41,753 nt of DNA from Alkalihalobacterium elongatum. Its GTDB lineage: Bacteria; Bacillota; Bacilli; Bacillales; Bacillaceae_F. A model generated the notes under the pieces. That model was not told the origin of the DNA and did not search any database. It saw only the letters and a list, made by a program, of their open reading frames with translations. Shown in pieces: positions 27,321 to 35,708 of the stretch. The position numbers and the translations under genes were made by a program. Each line of letters starts with the position of its first letter. Positions within the stretch are counted from its first letter, which is position 1. The stretch lies in NCBI RefSeq assembly GCF_019024285.1, contig NZ_WMKZ01000036.1:1-41753 (forward strand), written 5' to 3'.

Positions 27321-27478
27321 AACCCTTCTCCTCATGAGGAAAAGGGTTAGACTTATCACCTTTAACCTCTTATCGTTCAAAGCAAATGCTTTGCAGGTTA
27401 GCACCTTTTCACCTTTTTAACTGGTGTTGGTTGCTGGGTTTCTTCGGGCCTGTCCCTCCACCGACTCGGGATAAGAGT
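27321..27478 (-). ncRNA. SAM-I (S-box) riboswitch of metK
   Basis: The minus strand has the S-box core: CTCTTATC closing P1 with GATAAGAG, then GAGGGAC...GGCCCGA..GAAACCCAGCAACC, and AAGGTGCTAACCTGC. The expression terminator at 27321-27348 (AACCCTT...AAGGGTT) follows. SAM binding would favour termination before metK. Confidence 0.96.
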
Positions 27479-27493
27479 ATCCGTTCGCGACAT

Positions 27494-27522
27494 ATCATAA
27501 CTTACATAACAAAAGATGTCAA
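27494..27522 (-). promoter_or_regulatory. Sigma-A promoter of the metK riboswitch, -35 inside the upstream terminator
   Basis: The minus strand has TTGACA (27522-27517), a 17-base spacer and TATGAT (27499-27494). The TTGACA forms part of the descending arm of the terminator hairpin of the preceding gene. Confidence 0.85.
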
Positions 27523-27542
27523 CTATTGCTAGTTGACATCTT
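27513..27542 (-). terminator. Terminator of the Asn-rich membrane protein gene
   Basis: AAGATGTCAACTA and TAGTTGACATCTT form a perfect 13-bp stem with loop ttgc. On the minus strand it is followed by TTTGTT, 18 bases after the stop. Confidence 0.88.
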
Positions 27543-27559
27543 AGTAGTCGAAGAAAAGA

Positions 27560-28009
27560 CTAATAAGGTGTATCTATATCTTGATTATTGTTCCGATTTA
27601 CATTTTGACCTTGGTTTTGATTTATATTTTGGCTTTGATTAGGGTTTTGACGTTGGTTATTATTATTTGGCAAATTATTATTTATATAATTTGGATTGGG
27701 ATTCATGTGATTTGGATTTCGTTCCTGTTCTTCTCTCATTTCTTCTCTCATTTGCATCCTTAATAATTCATTTTGATTATCTCTCGGTTTCACCTGACTG
27801 TACACACCACTTGCGGTTAACCCAATAACTAAAGCTACTAACACTTCATTTCCCCATTCGCTTGGAATAAACCATAATATACAGGCTACTCCAATCGCTA
27901 ACAACGCACGATACTTTTTGTCAATATTAAATGCATTCCCGACAACCGTGACCAATGCAGCAACGACAGCTGAAACGGTCGCGAGATCCATTATTGAAAT
28001 ACTGTCCAC
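27560..28009 (-). CDS. Membrane protein, holin-like size, with Asn/Gln-rich tail
   Basis: This 149-residue protein has two parts. Residues 1 to about 75 are hydrophobic, with two or three helices (LATVSAVVAALVTVVG, LLAIGVACILWFIP, VLVALVIGLTASG), a layout similar to phage-type holins. Then comes a charged linker (MQMREEMREEQERNP) and a low-complexity tail; of the last 52 residues 23 are Asn and 8 are Gln. The start is GTG at 28009 behind GGAGGG. It has its own terminator. I do not recognise a function; holin activity is only a possibility from topology. Confidence 0.75.
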   Translation of the reverse strand: MDSISIMDLATVSAVVAALVTVVGNAFNIDKKYRALLAIGVACILWFIPSEWGNEVLVALVIGLTASGVYSQVKPRDNQNELLRMQMREEMREEQERNPNHMNPNPNYINNNLPNNNNQRQNPNQSQNINQNQGQNVNRNNNQDIDTPY

Positions 28010-28133
28010 TGCACACCCTCCTTCCCTTCTATCCTATGCAAGCAATAAAAAATGGGTACAAAAAACGAAATCTGCTAATATTGTATTTAAAAGCATCAAC
28101 TCACTGTTTAATCCACATTACACAGGGAATTAT

Positions 28134-28255
28134 TTAACCAAGCGTAAGCTTGGTCTTCACGCTTTAGCGTGAAGATTTTTGAAATAAATAAGCCCAGATG
28201 GTCAAATGACTTTGTCCATTAGGGCTTATTTATTTCAAAAAAACGGTCCAATAGC
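28134..28255 (+). repeat. Structured interspersed repeat, copy 2, with a 20-bp hairpin
   Basis: TTAACC leads into the hairpin ACCAAGC-gtaa-GCTTGGT (28137-28154) and then CTTCACGC-ttta-GCGTGAAG (28155-28174). Next is a perfect 20-bp inverted repeat: 28176-28195 pairs with 28222-28241, arms ending in aagccc/gggctt, with a 26-base loop. The element closes with ACGGTCCAATAGC. The modules are shared with 13026-13091, but the order and orientation differ. Confidence 0.85.
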
Positions 28256-28510
28256 AAAAAGCATCTTAGTTTATGAAGCTTGTAAAAACAACCTTTTAAT
28301 AAGATCTAGTTAATTTCAGATAACACATTAGTGCGACATATTGTTTCCTATTATAAATGAGCCTATTTTCTGCGCTTATATCAAAGGAAGCTTAAAAGCT
28401 GCAAAGTTATGAAAAGCATCCTATATAATAGAACGTTAATAAATTAGACACACAATTTTTCAACTTATTTGCACACAAATTGAAATAATAGTATAGACTA
28501 TTTAATAAAA

Positions 28511-28521
28511 TGTGTTATACT
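28511..28521 (+). promoter_or_regulatory. Candidate CcpN operator over the pckA promoter
   Basis: TGTGTTATACT fits the CcpN consensus TRTGHYATAYW known from B. subtilis pckA and gapB. It overlaps TATACT (28516-28521), the likely -10, with a weak TAGACT 16 bases upstream as -35. Repression of pckA under glycolytic growth is predicted. It lies 79 bases upstream of the pckA ATG. Confidence 0.65.
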
Positions 28522-28599
28522 AATTTCAACATATAAAATTAATTGTTAATCCTGACTAATATAACTATAAAATATAAAAAAGAGAGGGTTTTGTGACCG

Positions 28600-30183
28600 A
28601 TGAGTACAATTAGCTTCACTACTGAATTAGAGCATATCTTACAAGGGGAAAATGTTCATTTAGATCTTCCTGTTTCTAAATTAGTTGAAAGGTCACTAAT
28701 GAGAAATGAAGGTGTTTTAACTTCTACTGGTGCATTAAGTGTGGCTACTGGAAAATATACTGGACGCTCACCTAAAGATAAATTTATTGTCAAAGAAGAT
28801 TCTGTTAAAGATAAAATTGACTGGGGTTCTGTTAACCAGCCGATCGAAAAAGAAGTATTTACAAAATTATATAACAAAGTAATGAGCTACTTAAAGGAAA
28901 AAGAAGAACTTTTTGTTTTCCGTGGATTTGCAGGTGCAGATAAGAGCTACCGTCTACCGATTCAAGTCATTAACGAATATGCTTGGCACAACCTCTTTGC
29001 TAAACAATTATTCATTCGTCCGACTCAAGAAGAGTTACAGAGTCACGAAGCAGAGTTTACAGTAATCTCTGCTCCAAACTTTAAAGCTGATCCTGAAGTT
29101 GATGGAACTCGCTCTGAAACTTTTATCATCGTTTCTTTTGAAGAAAGAGTTGTTTTAATTGGTGGTACTGAGTATGCAGGTGAAATGAAGAAGTCTATCT
29201 TCTCTATTATGAACTACTTATTACCTGAAAATGACGTTCTTTCTATGCACTGTTCTGCAAATGCTGGCAAAGAAGGAGATGTTGCTTTATTCTTCGGACT
29301 TTCTGGTACGGGTAAAACTACATTATCTGCCGATCCAAACCGTTTTTTAATCGGTGATGATGAGCACGGTTGGTCGAACAATGGTGTATTTAACGTTGAG
29401 GGCGGATGCTACGCTAAATGTGTTAACTTATCTTATGAAAAAGAGCCAGAAATCTGGAATGCTATTCGTTTCGGTTCTGTATTAGAAAACGTTGTCCTTA
29501 ATGAAAAAACAGGAAACCCAGACTATGACGATACTTCACTTACAGAAAACACTCGAGTAGCTTATCCATTAGAATCTATTCCTAACACATTAATGCCTAG
29601 TATTGCTGGTCATCCTAATACTATTATTTTCTTAACGGCTGATGCTTTTGGTGTATTACCTCCAATCAGTAAATTAACAAAAGAGCAAGCAATGTATCAC
29701 TTCCTATCAGGATACACTAGTAAATTAGCTGGAACAGAGCGCGGAGTTACAGAGCCTGAAGCAACGTTCTCTACTTGCTTTGGAGCACCGTTCCTTCCAT
29801 TACCAGCAGGTCGTTATGCTGATATGCTAGGAGAAAAGATTGGTCAACATGATGCGCAAGTTTTCTTAGTAAACACTGGTTGGTCAGGTGGACCTTACGG
29901 TGTTGGGAAACGTATGAACTTATCTTATACTCGTGCAATGATCCAAGCTGCACTTCAAGGTGAGTTAAATTCTGCTGAATTCTCTGTTGATCCAATTTTC
30001 GGTTTAAATGTACCTGTTCATTGCCCAGGTGTACCTGATGAAGTTCTTCAACCTCGATTAACTTGGGAAAATGGTGAAGAGTACGATAAAAAAGCTCAAG
30101 AGCTTGCGAACAGCTTCAAAGAAAACTTCGAGAAGTTTACTGATGTTTCAGTAGAAATTAAAAATGCAGGACCACAAATCTAA
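28600..30183 (+). CDS. pckA: Phosphoenolpyruvate carboxykinase (ATP)
   Basis: This 527-residue ATP-dependent PEPCK converts oxaloacetate to phosphoenolpyruvate in gluconeogenesis. The kinase-1a P-loop is GLSGTGKTT (from Gly233), preceded by [18 protein letters not shown] and followed by [25 protein letters not shown] with metal-binding Asp residues. Length is normal. AGAGAGGG lies before the ATG. It ends at a terminator at 30194. Promoter context predicts CcpN control. Confidence 0.97.
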   Translation: MSTISFTTELEHILQGENVHLDLPVSKLVERSLMRNEGVLTSTGALSVATGKYTGRSPKDKFIVKEDSVKDKIDWGSVNQPIEKEVFTKLYNKVMSYLKEKEELFVFRGFAGADKSYRLPIQVINEYAWHNLFAKQLFIRPTQEELQSHEAEFTVISAPNFKADPEVDGTRSETFIIVSFEERVVLIGGTEYAGEMKKSIFSIMNYLLPENDVLSMHCSANAGKEGDVALFFGLSGTGKTTLSADPNRFLIGDDEHGWSNNGVFNVEGGCYAKCVNLSYEKEPEIWNAIRFGSVLENVVLNEKTGNPDYDDTSLTENTRVAYPLESIPNTLMPSIAGHPNTIIFLTADAFGVLPPISKLTKEQAMYHFLSGYTSKLAGTERGVTEPEATFSTCFGAPFLPLPAGRYADMLGEKIGQHDAQVFLVNTGWSGGPYGVGKRMNLSYTRAMIQAALQGELNSAEFSVDPIFGLNVPVHCPGVPDEVLQPRLTWENGEEYDKKAQELANSFKENFEKFTDVSVEIKNAGPQI

Positions 30184-30193
30184 TAAATACAAT

Positions 30194-30224
30194 AAAGGAG
30201 ACTGACTCATGTCAGCCTCCTTTT
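30194..30224 (+). terminator. pckA terminator
   Basis: AGGAG-A-CTGAC pairs with GTCAG-C-CTCCT around tcat and is followed by TTTT. Confidence 0.88.
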
Positions 30225-30244
30225 CTAATTCTTCATCCTCTTCA

Positions 30245-31024
30245 TTATTGTCGCTTCATCCACTCTGTTAATTGGACGACAGTATTTCGGTTGTCTGGTT
30301 CAGGAAAAAAGTGGATAAATTTTTCGAAATACCATGTTTCTACTTTCTTCCCTTGTTCTTTTAAATTTGCTTCTAATCGATAACCGTGCTCAATCGATAC
30401 ATGCTCATCCTTTACCCCATGAATAATTAATACGGGACATAATATCTTTGCCGTAGTGTTGAGTGGAGTTCGCCAATCGTAACGATCTGGATATTTTGTT
30501 GGCGTTCCGATTACCCGCTTCATCATTCGCCTTAAATCTATTCGTTCCTCATAGGTAAGCTTCATATCAGAAACACCGTTCCAGCAAACAGTTGAACGAA
30601 CAAAGCCTAGCGAAGCGGCCGTAAATAACGCCATTGCTCCTCCCCGAGAGAAGCCAAATAAATGGATATGATGTTTCTGTACTTTAGCGTGATTATGTAG
30701 TACCAAGCAAGCATTAATAGCATCATTGCGATCATGACCAGCAAAATCCTCTTGTCCCTCACCACCTTTGTTACCGCGATAGAAGGGTGCAAAGACGATA
30801 AAGCCTTCTGCTGAAAATTGAATCAATCTTGCAATCCGTGGCATCCCTACATTTTTAATGCCACCTCTCAAATATAAGAAACCAGGCAATTTCTCATCTG
30901 TTTCTGGCTCTGTTAAATATCCCTTCACTTTTAATCCATCACTCAAATATGTAACGAAATAAAGTTTTATTCTAGGATGGGGGGAAGGTAAGCGTAACTT
31001 TTCAATGACCTGACCATCCATCAT
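30245..31024 (-). CDS. ytmA: Alpha/beta hydrolase YtmA (prolyl-oligopeptidase-like fold)
   Basis: This 259-residue cytoplasmic hydrolase resembles the S9/dienelactone-type alpha/beta hydrolases and B. subtilis YtmA. LYLRGGIKNVG is the oxyanion region, Ser126 in GFSRGG is the nucleophile, and VLIIHGVKDEHVS supplies the Asp. A C-terminal His is in KFIHFFPEPDN. It may be a peptidase or esterase; the substrate is unknown. It lies ten bases downstream of ytkD and is very likely co-transcribed with it. Confidence 0.8.
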   Translation of the reverse strand: MMDGQVIEKLRLPSPHPRIKLYFVTYLSDGLKVKGYLTEPETDEKLPGFLYLRGGIKNVGMPRIARLIQFSAEGFIVFAPFYRGNKGGEGQEDFAGHDRNDAINACLVLHNHAKVQKHHIHLFGFSRGGAMALFTAASLGFVRSTVCWNGVSDMKLTYEERIDLRRMMKRVIGTPTKYPDRYDWRTPLNTTAKILCPVLIIHGVKDEHVSIEHGYRLEANLKEQGKKVETWYFEKFIHFFPEPDNRNTVVQLTEWMKRQ

Positions 31025-31034
31025 CTTGTCCCCA

Positions 31035-31526
31035 CTACCCTTCTGCTTGAAACCATTTCTTATTCACTTCATGTAGTGCAAGTTCAACAACCTTATCTTT
31101 CATAATAAAGCTAAATCGATCATCTTGTTTAAAGCTATCTGGTAAACACGTTAGTAAAACTGGACCGTTCGTTTCTAGATAATCGTCTTTTTCTATTAGT
31201 TGATCAACAAAAGCAAAATATATGTTCTTCACAAACTCCCCTGCTGGGTCATTCACCTTATATTGGCCGATAAAATAAAGGTCCTTGACTGTTGCGCCTG
31301 CCTCTTCAAATAGCTCTCTCCTAGCAGCGTTTTCAACCGTTTCTTTCGCTTCTACCTTTCCGCCTGGGAATTCTATTCCCCTACTAGGATGTTCTATAAA
31401 TAACCACCTGTCCTTATAATAGGCGATCACTAATACATGTTTAGGTAGTAAAGAAAAGGCGGTGGTCCCGATAATTAATTCAACAAGGTTCCCTCTTTCA
31501 TCATAAAATTTAAACAGCTCACTCAT
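31035..31526 (-). CDS. ytkD: Nudix hydrolase YtkD (8-oxo-dGTPase-like)
   Basis: The 163-residue Nudix protein carries the full box GX5EX7REUXEEXGU at residues 56-78, in GKVEAKETVENAARRELFEEAGA. It matches B. subtilis YtkD in length and neighbours. YtkD hydrolyses 8-oxo-dGTP and other nucleoside triphosphates and helps protect from oxidative damage. GAGGAG precedes the ATG. It is upstream of ytmA in a probable two-gene unit. Confidence 0.88.
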   Translation of the reverse strand: MSELFKFYDERGNLVELIIGTTAFSLLPKHVLVIAYYKDRWLFIEHPSRGIEFPGGKVEAKETVENAARRELFEEAGATVKDLYFIGQYKVNDPAGEFVKNIYFAFVDQLIEKDDYLETNGPVLLTCLPDSFKQDDRFSFIMKDKVVELALHEVNKKWFQAEG

Positions 31527-31553
31527 GTTTTTCTCCTCAACCCTAATTGTTTT

Positions 31554-32750
31554 CTACTCATCTTCAGATGGTTTTATTGCCACTAATGCAGTAACTAAAG
31601 CCCCAACACATACGAGTGTATTCGAAAAAAATAAAATAAAGTGGGATGCTTTCATTAAAACAGCAAAAACTGGTGGACCAAGAGCAACCCCAACAAATCG
31701 CATACTACTATAAATCGATGTTATCGTTCCTCTTTGTTCTTTAGCAATCCCCTCTGTCACAAGGGCATCTAAACTAGGCAATGCAATTCCAATTCCTATA
31801 CCACTAGCAAATAAGGCAGTCAAAAGCACATAAATGTCTTTTGAAAATGAAATGGAAAAAACGGAAATTGTAAGCAACGCTAAGCCGATAACTGTCATCC
31901 ACTTCATTTTTAGTTTTTCCTCACCAATTCCCTTACCTGTTATATAAGACGAGAGACAAAGAGCTGCTAATGGTATCGCTAGAATGATCCCCTTTTTGAT
32001 TCCATCAATTCCGTGCTGTTCCTCAAGCATCGTAGATAAATAAAAAAGGACACCAAAGATTACGAACATACAAATACAGCCTATTAAAAAGATCGCATAT
32101 AACCAGCGACCTTCATTAGTAAATATTCGTTTAATCGAATGCAGAAAATCCTTAAATGCAAGAGGTGCTGCTGTTTTAGGTGGTGTCTTAACGAGAAAAA
32201 TCATTAACAATATCGAGATTGTACAAAAGACTGGAAATGCAAAAAAAGGCATGAACCAAACCCAACTCGCTAATATAGCACCTAGGATTGGACTTAATAC
32301 TTTCCCAAATGTATTAGAAGTTTCTACTACCCCTAAACCCTCGCTTACTTCACTTTCCTGCTTAAATATATCCCCTACTAACGGAAGTACAATCGGCGAG
32401 GCTCCAGCTGCCCCTAACCCTTGCAAAAACCGGCCAAATATAATCACAGAGTAGGGATTTTCAATCTGCCATGAGGCAAACCCGGATATTAGACCCCCAA
32501 TTCCAGCTATGATTAAACTAGGTATGATTATCTTCTTTCGACCGTAACGGTCTGACATATAGCCTGCAATAGGAATACATATAATGGCAATGACGGAATA
32601 TACCGTAATAATCATACTCACTTGTAACGAAGAAATGTTTAATTCCTTTTCGATTGCTGGTAAAACAGGTATTAACATCGAATTTCCAAGGGTCATCACT
32701 AACGGTATGGAGGCTATGGAGACTAAATCCCAGGTCTTTTTCTCTTCCAT
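31554..32750 (-). CDS. MFS multidrug-efflux type transporter
   Basis: This 398-residue protein has 12 predicted transmembrane helices. Motif A is GYMSDRYGRKK in the loop 2-3, and motif C-like GAAGASPIVLPLVGD lies in helix 5, which is typical of drug/H+ antiporters of the Bmr/Blt type. Start ATG 32750 (MEEKKTWDL) has GGGAGG upstream; the longer frame to 32795 has no site. It may export drugs or a metabolite; the substrate is unknown. Gap of 27 bases to ytkD, same strand, so it could lead a unit with ytkD and ytmA. Confidence 0.83.
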   Translation of the reverse strand: MEEKKTWDLVSIASIPLVMTLGNSMLIPVLPAIEKELNISSLQVSMIITVYSVIAIICIPIAGYMSDRYGRKKIIIPSLIIAGIGGLISGFASWQIENPYSVIIFGRFLQGLGAAGASPIVLPLVGDIFKQESEVSEGLGVVETSNTFGKVLSPILGAILASWVWFMPFFAFPVFCTISILLMIFLVKTPPKTAAPLAFKDFLHSIKRIFTNEGRWLYAIFLIGCICMFVIFGVLFYLSTMLEEQHGIDGIKKGIILAIPLAALCLSSYITGKGIGEEKLKMKWMTVIGLALLTISVFSISFSKDIYVLLTALFASGIGIGIALPSLDALVTEGIAKEQRGTITSIYSSMRFVGVALGPPVFAVLMKASHFILFFSNTLVCVGALVTALVAIKPSEDE

Positions 32751-32919
32751 CACAATTCCTCCCAAAGTCCAATCAATAATTGTAGTATGAATCATCTAGA
32801 TGATTCTATACGCCAATCTTCTGGAAGGAACGCTAGCTGTATGCATATATCCATTTTATTTATCTTTATCTATTTTTGATTTTTAGTTAACAAAGATCAC
32901 CTTGCCACTTAAATTTGTA

Positions 32920-33423
32920 CTATTTTTCTGTAGGTTCACTTATATTAAATTCTAAGCTTCCATCAGCTTCTATTTGTTTATATATATTTTCTACGATATT
33001 ATCGCCACGGCTTGCTTTTCTATTCTTAAATTCCTCAAGTAGATCCTCACCTGTTAACCCCTCCTCAACTATACTTTCGAGGATAACGTCAATAATGTCA
33101 TCCTTTCTAACGACCATTAACCCGTCCAGCAAAATGCTGACTTTGTCTGAAAGATGTGTAATTTTACGGACCTTGGTCACCATCGTTGCTGGGTAGTTTT
33201 TTTCACTAGTAATAACCGCCTCGATTATTAACTTTCCGTTTTCCTCTTGGCATTTTTCAAAAATAGCAGTTAGATCAGGGGTAATGACAGCATCAATTAA
33301 CCACTTTTTTGCACTATCTTCCATATCTATTATGAGACCATCTTGCAAAGGAACTTCAACTTGAGTCACCCCTTTTTCATGAGGTTGTAGTAATCGAAGT
33401 GAAAATAATCGATATGTTTTCAA
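32920..33423 (-). CDS. ywpF: YwpF-like protein
   Basis: This 167-residue soluble protein begins MKTYRLFSLRLLQPHEKG, with DGLIIDMEDSAKKWLIDAVI and later LSDKVSILLDGLMVVRK, the pattern of the YwpF family of Bacillus. The function of the family is not known. It has an acidic, helical C-terminus. The start is TTG at 33423 behind AGGAGGCG. It is isolated from its neighbours by about 125 to 200 bases. Confidence 0.78.
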   Translation of the reverse strand: MKTYRLFSLRLLQPHEKGVTQVEVPLQDGLIIDMEDSAKKWLIDAVITPDLTAIFEKCQEENGKLIIEAVITSEKNYPATMVTKVRKITHLSDKVSILLDGLMVVRKDDIIDVILESIVEEGLTGEDLLEEFKNRKASRGDNIVENIYKQIEADGSLEFNISEPTEK

Positions 33424-33585
33424 TGAAATCGCCTCCTATTCCATCCTTTCATACTTCATACTTATCATTAAAACATATTATTCTTTGCCATGCCGGTTTG
33501 TAAGGAACTGTTTTTACTTTTATTATCCAAACATAGGACATCTTAAGTCCTACTCAAAGGCTAAAAGGTGTTTGAAAACGTAAAA

Positions 33586-33615
33586 GAGACTGACTTTAAA
33601 ATAAATGTCAGTCTC
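33586..33615 (-). terminator. Terminator of the 48-residue protein gene
   Basis: GAGACTGAC and GTCAGTCTC form a perfect 9-bp stem. On the minus strand it is followed by TTTTA. Confidence 0.87.
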
Positions 33616-33624
33616 ATCATTCAA

Positions 33625-33771
33625 TTAAGAACTTTTTAACTTGTCGTATTTCTCTTCGTATTGACGCTCTTTCACCCACGCAATAAATTCTAACTCTTTT
33701 TTTGTCAGCTTTCTTCCTAATTTCAAACTACATTCGGCAATTAAATCATTGTACAACTTATCAAAGGTCAT
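33625..33771 (-). CDS. Small conserved-looking protein, 48 residues
   Basis: This short gene encodes MTFDKLYNDLIAECSLKLG..., 48 residues, charged and probably all-helical, with RKLTKKELEFIAWVKERQYEEKYDK. It has GGAG placed upstream of ATG 33771 and its own terminator at 33586-33615, which support a real gene. There is no membrane segment. I do not recognise the family; similar tiny helical proteins are common in bacilli. Confidence 0.7.
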   Translation of the reverse strand: MTFDKLYNDLIAECSLKLGRKLTKKELEFIAWVKERQYEEKYDKLKSS

Positions 33772-33863
33772 AATTCATGACTCCTTTGTTTTAGATTTCA
33801 ATATTGACCACTAAGTATATTAGACATGTTTTATAGGAATACCTGCTAATAAATTAAAATTTT

Positions 33864-34037
33864 TTAACACTGTAGTTGCAATACTTTAAGACTCTCTTTT
33901 TGTGAGCGGCATAAAGTACCACATTTCTCTCTTTTCTCAATTTCCTCTTCCAACAATTCAATAAAATCATCTTCTAACTTCAGTTCCAGCGCTTTTGTAT
34001 ACACTTCTAATAATAATTCATTATCGATATGATACAT
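33864..34037 (-). CDS. sda: Sda-like sporulation histidine kinase inhibitor
   Basis: The 57-residue protein begins MYHIDNELLLEVYTKALELKLEDDFIELLEEEIEKRE, which aligns with B. subtilis Sda ([30 protein letters not shown]), the helical-hairpin inhibitor of KinA that delays sporulation while replication is disturbed. It keeps the FIELxExEI face. The C-terminus is longer than in Sda and has three cysteines (CGTLCRSQKES...LQLQC). AGAGGG lies before ATG 34037; an in-frame ATG at 34058 is less likely. Upstream there is only a one-mismatch DnaA box (TTAATCACA, about 34065), unlike the B. subtilis gene. Confidence 0.75.
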   Translation of the reverse strand: MYHIDNELLLEVYTKALELKLEDDFIELLEEEIEKREKCGTLCRSQKESLKVLQLQC

Positions 34038-34197
34038 AACTTTGCCCTCTTTCAGCATGGTAATTAATCACAACATGTACTAAGATACAAGGTTTAGTAC
34101 CTATTTTCAAGTGAATTATCAGATTTATCATAATCTTTTTTAACCTTTGCAATCTTTCAGTTCCAAAAAGGCTTATGAAATTAACATTTCGCACAGA

Positions 34198-35373
34198 TTA
34201 ACTTAACTCATCGTACGCTTTTTTTAATCTTGTAAGCCCTTCTATGACCGACTCCCTCGAGCATGCTAAGTTCATTCGTTCAAATGGTTCTCCTTCTTTT
34301 CCGAACACAATTCCATTACTCAAAGCAACTTTAGCTTGATTCGTAAGCCAATCCTTCCTTTCCTGCGCTGTCATCCCTAACTCTGTACAATCCATCCACA
34401 AAAGATAGGTTCCCTCTGGCTGTATCACTTTGATTTTTGGCATATGTTCTCTCACATAAGAGGTTACGTATCGAACATTTTCATGTAGATAGTGAAGAAA
34501 TTCTTCAAGCCATTCCTCACCTTCGTTATATGCTGCTTCCATCGCAACTGCTCCGATCGAATGGAACATATTTAGAAACTCCCCACTTAAATAATTTTTG
34601 AATTGTCTTCGGAGTGTTGGATTAGAAATAATCGTGTATGACGTTTGTAACCCTGCTAAGTTAAATGTTTTACTAGGGGCCATACAAGTTATCGTTCGTT
34701 GCTTCATTTCATCCGAGAGTGAAGCAGTCGGTACATGCCTATGTCCTTTAAAAACCATATCACTATGTATCTCATCCGAAATGACTAACAAATCATGCTC
34801 GATACAAATTTCCGCTAATTGCTCGAGTTCAGAGATTGTCCAAACTCTACCGACTGGATTATGCGGGCTACATAATAATAATATTTTCGTCTTCTCATCA
34901 ATAACCGATTTTAAATGATCAAAGTCCATCCTATAATGTATACCATCGTACACTAATGGATTTTCGATCAACTGACGCTCTTGATTTGTCACTACTTTAA
35001 AGAATGGGTAATAAACAGGAGGTTGAATGATGACCTTGTCTCCTGGTTCAGTGAATCTTTTTATAAGTTGGGCAATAGCAGGGACAACTCCAGATGTGTA
35101 CACTAAATGCTCTGTATCAATCTCCCAACTAAATCTACGCTTTAACCATGATTGTACAGCTGAATCTACCGATGCCGATCGAATAGGATACCCGAAAATC
35201 CCTCTATTAACTTCTTTTTGAACTGCAGTAATTACTTCTGAAGGTGCTTTAAAGTCCATATCAGCCACCCACATTGGCCATAAATCATTACCTCCGTAAA
35301 GTTTATCTACTCCATCCCACTTCATCGAGTTCGTGCCTTTACGATTTTCAACATGATCAAAACGTGAAGTCAT
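34198..35373 (-). CDS. patB: PatB/MalY-type aminotransferase (cystathionine beta-lyase)
   Basis: This 391-residue class I/II PLP enzyme has the internal aldimine lysine Lys235 in APSKTFNLAG, plus CSPHNPVGR (168-176) and VISDEIHSD (198-205). The N-terminal WVADMDFKAP is typical of MalY/PatB, whose members cleave cystathionine to homocysteine (C-S lyase) rather than transaminate. GAAGGGGAG precedes the ATG. It stands alone, with no methionine operon partner nearby. Confidence 0.85.
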   Translation of the reverse strand: MTSRFDHVENRKGTNSMKWDGVDKLYGGNDLWPMWVADMDFKAPSEVITAVQKEVNRGIFGYPIRSASVDSAVQSWLKRRFSWEIDTEHLVYTSGVVPAIAQLIKRFTEPGDKVIIQPPVYYPFFKVVTNQERQLIENPLVYDGIHYRMDFDHLKSVIDEKTKILLLCSPHNPVGRVWTISELEQLAEICIEHDLLVISDEIHSDMVFKGHRHVPTASLSDEMKQRTITCMAPSKTFNLAGLQTSYTIISNPTLRRQFKNYLSGEFLNMFHSIGAVAMEAAYNEGEEWLEEFLHYLHENVRYVTSYVREHMPKIKVIQPEGTYLLWMDCTELGMTAQERKDWLTNQAKVALSNGIVFGKEGEPFERMNLACSRESVIEGLTRLKKAYDELS

Positions 35374-35413
35374 AGTTCTCTCCCCTTCCTAAAAAAATAG
35401 TAATTAATAATAA

Positions 35414-35440
35414 AAGGACAGAATTAATGACTCTGTCCTT
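35414..35440 (-). terminator. Terminator overlapping the end of the 68-residue gene
   Basis: AAGGACAGA and TCTGTCCTT form a perfect 9-bp stem, followed on the minus strand by TTTTA. The ascending arm lies within the last codons of the gene at 35424. Confidence 0.85.
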
Positions 35441-35630
35441 CCTCTGGCTGCGGTGTATAAACATATGTGACGGAACCACCTTTATCAGCCGTTCCTACAA
35501 AAGCCTCACGATCTTTTTGTAAAACAAGTTGTGCCCTAAAACACATGAAGTCATCTTTGGAAATGAGAACCTTCTGCTGTGTTCCATTCCTAAGTTGTTC
35601 TAATATGTCCTTTGCCTCTTGCTCATTCAT
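35424..35630 (-). CDS. Small protein of unknown function, 68 residues
   Basis: The product (MNEQEAKDILEQLRNGTQQ...) is soluble: an N-terminal helix, a middle segment ISKDDFMCFRAQLVLQKDREAFVG and a strand GGSVTYVYTP, then an acidic end. Two ATG codons lie in tandem at 35633 and 35630; GGGTG upstream is better spaced for the second. Its terminator overlaps the stop. It looks like a conserved small Bacillus protein, but I cannot name the family. Confidence 0.68.
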   Translation of the reverse strand: MNEQEAKDILEQLRNGTQQKVLISKDDFMCFRAQLVLQKDREAFVGTADKGGSVTYVYTPQPEEGQSH

Positions 35631-35708
35631 CATTCTCACCCTAATACTTTCTATATTTACTCTTATCATACATGATCTAGCCAAAACTAAAAAGAATTGT
35701 GATCGTGA

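Larger units (their letters stand above)
28010..28599. other. Long gap upstream of pckA
   Basis: This 590-base stretch contains copy 2 of the structured repeat (28134-28255) and the pckA promoter region with a candidate CcpN site (28511-28521). No other gene is supported; short frames here lack ribosome-binding sites. Confidence 0.65.

Noticed and set aside
27207-27404. 65-residue minus-strand ORF upstream of metK
   Set aside because: It overlaps the SAM riboswitch and its terminator and has no ribosome-binding site.
27560-28009. Prophage holin
   Set aside because: No endolysin or other phage gene is near; only topology resembles holins, so no phage call is made.
27918-28172. 84-residue plus-strand ORF between the Asn-rich gene and pckA
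   Set aside because: It runs antisense to the membrane protein and through the hairpin repeat, with no ribosome-binding site.
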